From Paramarasmius palmivorus (taxonomy: Eukaryota; Basidiomycota; Agaricomycetes; Agaricales; Marasmiaceae): a stretch of 64,000 nucleotides of DNA. The position numbers were made by a program, and so were the translations under genes. The notes under the pieces are model-generated. The model saw nothing but the letters and a program-made list of their open reading frames with translations. It had not been told where the DNA came from and did no database searches. Shown here one piece after another: positions 60,159 to 64,000 of the stretch. The stretch covers positions 496,001 to 560,000 of the forward strand of contig JAYKXP010000013.1 of the NCBI GenBank assembly GCA_037176845.1. The letters are read 5' to 3'. The first letter of the stretch is position 1. Every line of letters begins with the position of its first letter.

Positions 60159-62417
60159 TGAAGACTCATTTGCCGGTTCTCCTACTTACACTCATATCAT
60201 TAAGAGCCCAAGCTGCTCCAGAGCTTCGATTGGATAACACCACTTTGGTTGGAAGATCTATACCTTCTTTCAGTCAAGAGTTTTTCGGAGGTACGTGATA
60301 GCTCTCGTCACCTACTATACTTACTACCTCTGGATCCCTAGGAATCCCTTATGCTGTATCACCTAACCGACTTGAGCCACCTGTACTCAGAACCAACTAC
60401 TCCACTGCAACGTTCGACGCGAGTGATTTTGGAAAGCCATGTCTACAGTCGGTGCGGTCTATACCAAAAGGATTTCACGATCTTTCACCGTTCTGATACT
60501 CGCTGTCTCATTTCTAACACAGAACCTGCCGTCATTCCAAGTCTCGGAGGACTGCCTTACAATAAATATTATACGTCCTGCTGCTACAGCTGAGGCTGCT
60601 GGCTTGCCCGTTATGTTTTGGTAAGTGGATTCTGGTGATAAGAGTCGTGGTCATCAGTGTCTAATGTGACCGAAATAGGACGTACGGTGGCGGCTTCCAT
60701 TCTGGCTCTGCAGCACAGCACAACGGAAGCGCCATCGTTCAACAAAGTGTAACGCGGGTGGGAGTTCTCTCTCTTCACTTATTTGCGTCTTGTCTCAGCA
60801 ACGATCTTCCAGGGCACGCCTGTAATTTACATCAACTTCGACTATCGACTTGGCCCACTTGGTTTTCCTCAGGGACAAGAAGCCACCGATCGCGGTGTAC
60901 TCAATTTAGGACTCAAGGACCAACTCGTAGCGCTGGAATGGGTGAAAAGAAATATCAAGATCTTCGGTGGCGATCCAGACAAGGTTTGTCCTTGCGTTCT
61001 ACTGCTATGCATTGGATCATGACATACTGTATATAGGTGATGGTTTTCGGACATAGCGCAGGTTCAATCATGACCTCGACTCAATACTTGAATCCGGATT
61101 TTGATAAGTATGCAAGAGCTGCGGTAAAGACAGGTCAATATTTTACAATATCATGTGTACTAAGCCATATTCGTAGATATTCCAGTCGGGTGTCCAGTCC
61201 ACAACACCTATATTCCCACCTCAATACCGAGAAGACGCTTGGGCGAAGTTCGTTTCTGGTATTCCGGAATGCGCCAATCTCACCTCAAACGAATCCGCGT
61301 TCGACTGCCTAAAGAACCCAAACGTGTCTTCAGCAGCAATCTTACAAAGTATGTCTGCAACGACAGACAACAGCGGAGTCGGTCAATGGGCACCAGTTCT
61401 CGATGGTCCAGAGGGGTTCCTTCCTGACCTTCCTTCGAGGTTATACGAAGAAGGAAGATTTGCGAATATACCATTCATCGCCGGGACTCAATTGGATGAA
61501 GGTGTGTTTGTAGTTCCACTCTATCTATACTCACCCTGCTTAACGCGATTGAAGGAACGTCTTTCATTCCTCCCACCGGCATTAATTTCACGGATGCCAC
61601 GATGAAGCAATTCATCTCACTAATCTATGCACCACCACTACCACCGTATACTCTCGCAGATCTATCTACGGCAGCAGATACATTGGTTGAACTGTATCCT
61701 GATATTCCTGCGCTTGGCTCGCCGTTCGGGACCGGGAACGAGACCTTTGGGCTGGATATGGGCTTCAAGAGATTTGCTGCTTGGTGTATGTCGGCCGCCC
61801 CTTGATCAACGTGGTGGTTACTGACTGTGTGGACTAGTTGGAGATATCAACTTCCAATCTCTTCGTCGCCTGTGGGTCCAGACCGCATCGCGTAACGGCG
61901 TGAAAGTGTTTGGGTATGAGTTTACGCAGCCACAAGCTAATTCTAGCTATCTTGGAGGTTTGTCCAATATCTTTTTTTGAAGTACAGCATACTGAGACGC
62001 GTTCCTGCAAAGTGTACCACTCGTCCGTGGTCAACTATGTCCATGGAACGCTACCAGACGCATCACCTTCCGATCTTGAAATGAGCCGGTTGCTCATCGA
62101 TTATTGGATATCGTTTGCGACATCGTTAACGCCAAATGATGGGAAAGGTGCAACACGTACGTCTCCTGGATCTGTTACAAAATAATATGACTCACACGTG
62201 AACCGTGTAGGCCCAACTTGGGAAGAGTACAGATATGATTCGGAAGAGGTGAGAATAGGCTTGAAGCTTTATTTATTCGACAATCACGATCACGAGCTGA
62301 GCTACTTTCTAGTTCATTATGCAGCTCAATACGGAAGATCTTAGCCTGATACCGGACACCTACCGCGACAAGCAAATCGGATTCATCAACGAGAATCCAG
62401 TCTTGTTTCACCATTGA
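60159..62417 (+). CDS. Secreted type-B carboxylesterase/lipase, copy 2
   Basis: Paralogue of the minus-strand gene at 27806-30050 with the same intron positions. Signal peptide MKTHLPVLLLTLISLRAQA. Landmarks: FGGIPYAVSPNRLEPPVLRT, VSEDCLTINIIRPAA, TYGGGFHSGSAAQHNGS, YINFDYRLGPLGFPQG, LKDQLVALEWVKRN, nucleophile elbow GHSAGS, AGTQLDEG, LYPDIPALGSPFGTGN, His segment VYHSSVVNYVHGT, C-terminus IPDTYRDKQIGFINENPVLF-HH. Like its partner it has His in place of Glu in the elbow. Presumed extracellular esterase. It closes the right-hand block, mirroring copy 1. Confidence 0.88.
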
Positions 62418-62638
62418 AAGGAAGCATGGCAGCATGGATATTTATTGTGTGTACAGGTTACATTTGTTGCGTGAGAAGGAACTGACTCGGACAGTGGGAT
62501 AATACAAAGGTCAAGAATTACACTAGCTGGTTGGAGTAGAATACAATGGGGTATGCTGATTGAGTTCGATACAAGCTTCATGGATGCAAGATAAGGGTAT
62601 AGAGAAACGAAACGAAGGCGAATGGCGCGCCTTGGAGA

Positions 62639-63198
62639 CTACGGGCTTGGAGCTAGTGCAGCTTCGGCAGCGTAGTACTCTTCCAACTTGATGGCTGCTG
62701 CCAGAACCAAATCTGCAAGGCTAACGCGTCAATAGAGAGTCGAGGAAAATGCTCAGAGCACGCACAATCAAATTTGGTCGGGGCTCTAGCAACTTGAACC
62801 ACAGGTGGCTTCAACACCTTCGTAACGCGTCGTGGAGGCATAATCTTCACCCCAGCCCACGTGTCTGCTACAGAAACACGTCTCTTGTTTTTGACCGCAG
62901 GGGTCGTCTTCTCGGAATTCTCTCCCTTTAACTCCTCCTCGACCCGCCCCTTGCAATAGTGATCCCGATGCTTAACCCAGTTGCTGAGATAGTATGCCCC
63001 ACTCTTTGGACGTGCATCTAACTTGATTTTTATCCCACAACGAGCGCAACCAACAGAATGTAATTCAATGGAACCCGGAACGATATGCTTCTCGCGACGA
63101 AGAAATTCGAGCCGGTCGGCAGCCGTAAGACGAGTCTTTGGCGTAGACGTGGATCTGGCCATCTTTAGCAGGGGTGTAATGAGCGAAGAGGAGAACAA
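62639..63198 (-). CDS. CxxC/HC zinc-finger protein with basic linker
   Basis: Two exons. The first carries ARSTSTPKTRLTAADRLEFL, then C-A-R-C, then YYLSNWVKHRDHYC: C-x2-C-x22-H-x4-C. A Lys/Arg-rich linker follows (KNKRRVSVADTW, PPRRVTKVLKPP). A 53-nt intron (donor GTGCGT, acceptor TTGCAG) then joins in frame a short helical tail (LVLAAAIKLEEYYAAEAAL-APSP) ending at 62639-62641. The N-terminal Met could be MFSSSL (63198) or the later MARSTS. The finger and its preceding helix resemble the gene at 2614-3313 (YPLNWRKH...C). Likely a nuclear DNA-binding or chromatin protein; function unknown. Confidence 0.6.
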
Positions 63199-64000
63199 AG
63201 TTGTAAGGAACCTGTGATATTTTGCATGAATCTTTTATATGGTTCTGCTTGAGCCAGCAGAATTTCCTTTTTGGAAAGTCAGATAATGCTGAGGTGGTAA
63301 TGAATCGGCCACAGTAGAACAATGGCTTCCGGGGGCACATTTGCATGAAAGGATGAATAAGTGACATGCCCACGAGATGTCCAAGCTGATGCCTTATTTG
63401 GTATCAGCAGCACCATATCAAGTCACCAACCAGTGCAACAGCATTCAGCGTTGACTATATCCTCAAAGGCATTCATTCAAGACCGAGATCTGATATCCAG
63501 CTTAGTGACACACACCAATTGGGAGCTGAATAGGTGTGTATATAGCAGTCAGCATCGGGAAGCAGGAACTTGGACAATTCGATTCATCAAGATTAACTAA
63601 AACAGGTATGTATAGGGTTAGGGTTAGGAGCGAAAACCGGCGAAAAAAAAGGAGCCCACCCAGCCAGAGTGGCCGATGTGGGACAGGAAAATATTGGGAC
63701 GGTGCATGAGCCGAAGCCCATACAAACCGTAGACACCCTCTGTATGGACAAGGTCGCCGTGCTATGAAGGATCTCCACGGCCCACAGACCACGGTACGGG
63801 AAGGAGCCTGTGCCATCAAGGTAAGTATGAGTTGCTCAGATGTCGAGCGATGGATTTTATAGTGCCAGAAGTGCGCACGGACCAGGAGATATACACGTGA
63901 TTTAATGTGCAGCTTTGGGCGTCTAATTTGCACTTCTCGGCTGTACACCGATTTAGCATTCGACAATCGACGACCACACTAAACTCCTGCCATATGCACA
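63199..64000. other. Right-edge region without a supported gene
   Basis: No coding frame with recognisable content. Contains a small telomere-like motif at 63613-63628. An open frame on the minus strand (63502-63966) has no domain. Confidence 0.4.
63613..63628 (+). repeat. Short telomere-like TTAGGG repeat
   Basis: TAGGGTTAGGGTTAGG, about two and a half TTAGGG units, inside non-coding DNA. TTAGGG is the usual basidiomycete telomere unit. Too short to be a chromosome end. Confidence 0.6.

Noticed and set aside
63613..63628. TTAGGG motif as a subtelomere or chromosome end
   Set aside because: Only about two and a half units inside unique sequence; not evidence of a telomere.

Overview
The window is nuclear DNA of a filamentous basidiomycete, most likely an Agaricomycete. 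The evidence is many GT-AG introns of about 45-65 nt, a DUF6534-type membrane protein, aryl-alcohol-oxidase-type GMC and type-B carboxylesterase genes, an expansion of F-box proteins, and a large autonomous Helitron. All assignments come from reading motifs and comparing copies inside the window; no database search was run.

Layout. 0-9 kb: two Pumilio/PUF genes (the first enters at the left edge; the second carries two in-frame stops) enclosing a small CxxC/HC zinc-finger gene and a DUF6534-like membrane protein. 9.5-11.3 kb: a divergent F-box protein. 11.3-13.5 kb: non-coding DNA built from degenerate duplications with two related hairpins. 13.5-16.3 kb: a multi-exon gene whose C-terminal half resembles the fungal TET/JBP 2-oxoglutarate oxygenases. 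17.2-19.0 kb: an almost perfect 871-bp inverted repeat. 19.1-25.9 kb: a Helitron Rep/helicase whose start codon lies 150 bp from that of an F-box gene.

26-62.5 kb is the most unusual part. F-box genes, TenA/heme-oxygenase-like genes (called T here) and carboxylesterases are arranged as two blocks of opposite orientation around a core holding PEX13, NCS6, a C2H2 gene and an unrecognised family (called U). Left block, read inward: carboxylesterase, F, T, F, T. Right block, read outward: T, F, T, F, (GMC oxidoreductase), carboxylesterase. Every T gene is tail-to-tail with an F-box gene or F-box remnant. Residue differences pair the two outer T genes with each other and the two inner ones with each other, as expected if one T-F-T-F-esterase block was duplicated in inverted orientation. 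The F-box copies show all stages of decay: intact (50.3, 55.2 kb), late stop (27.4 kb), frameshift (44.45 kb), internal deletion (32.1 kb), and wrecked or 5' relics (32.3, 36.0, 40.3 kb). U copies lie head-to-head with F-box copies and share a TTATGTAA motif between them. All four T genes keep a TATA box about 55-75 bp before the ATG.

Functionally, T genes may act on thiamin-like or other small molecules. F-box proteins act as SCF ubiquitin-ligase adaptors. The secreted GMC oxidase and esterases fit plant-polymer or aromatic metabolism. PEX13 and NCS6 are housekeeping genes and probably mark the conserved chromosomal backbone.
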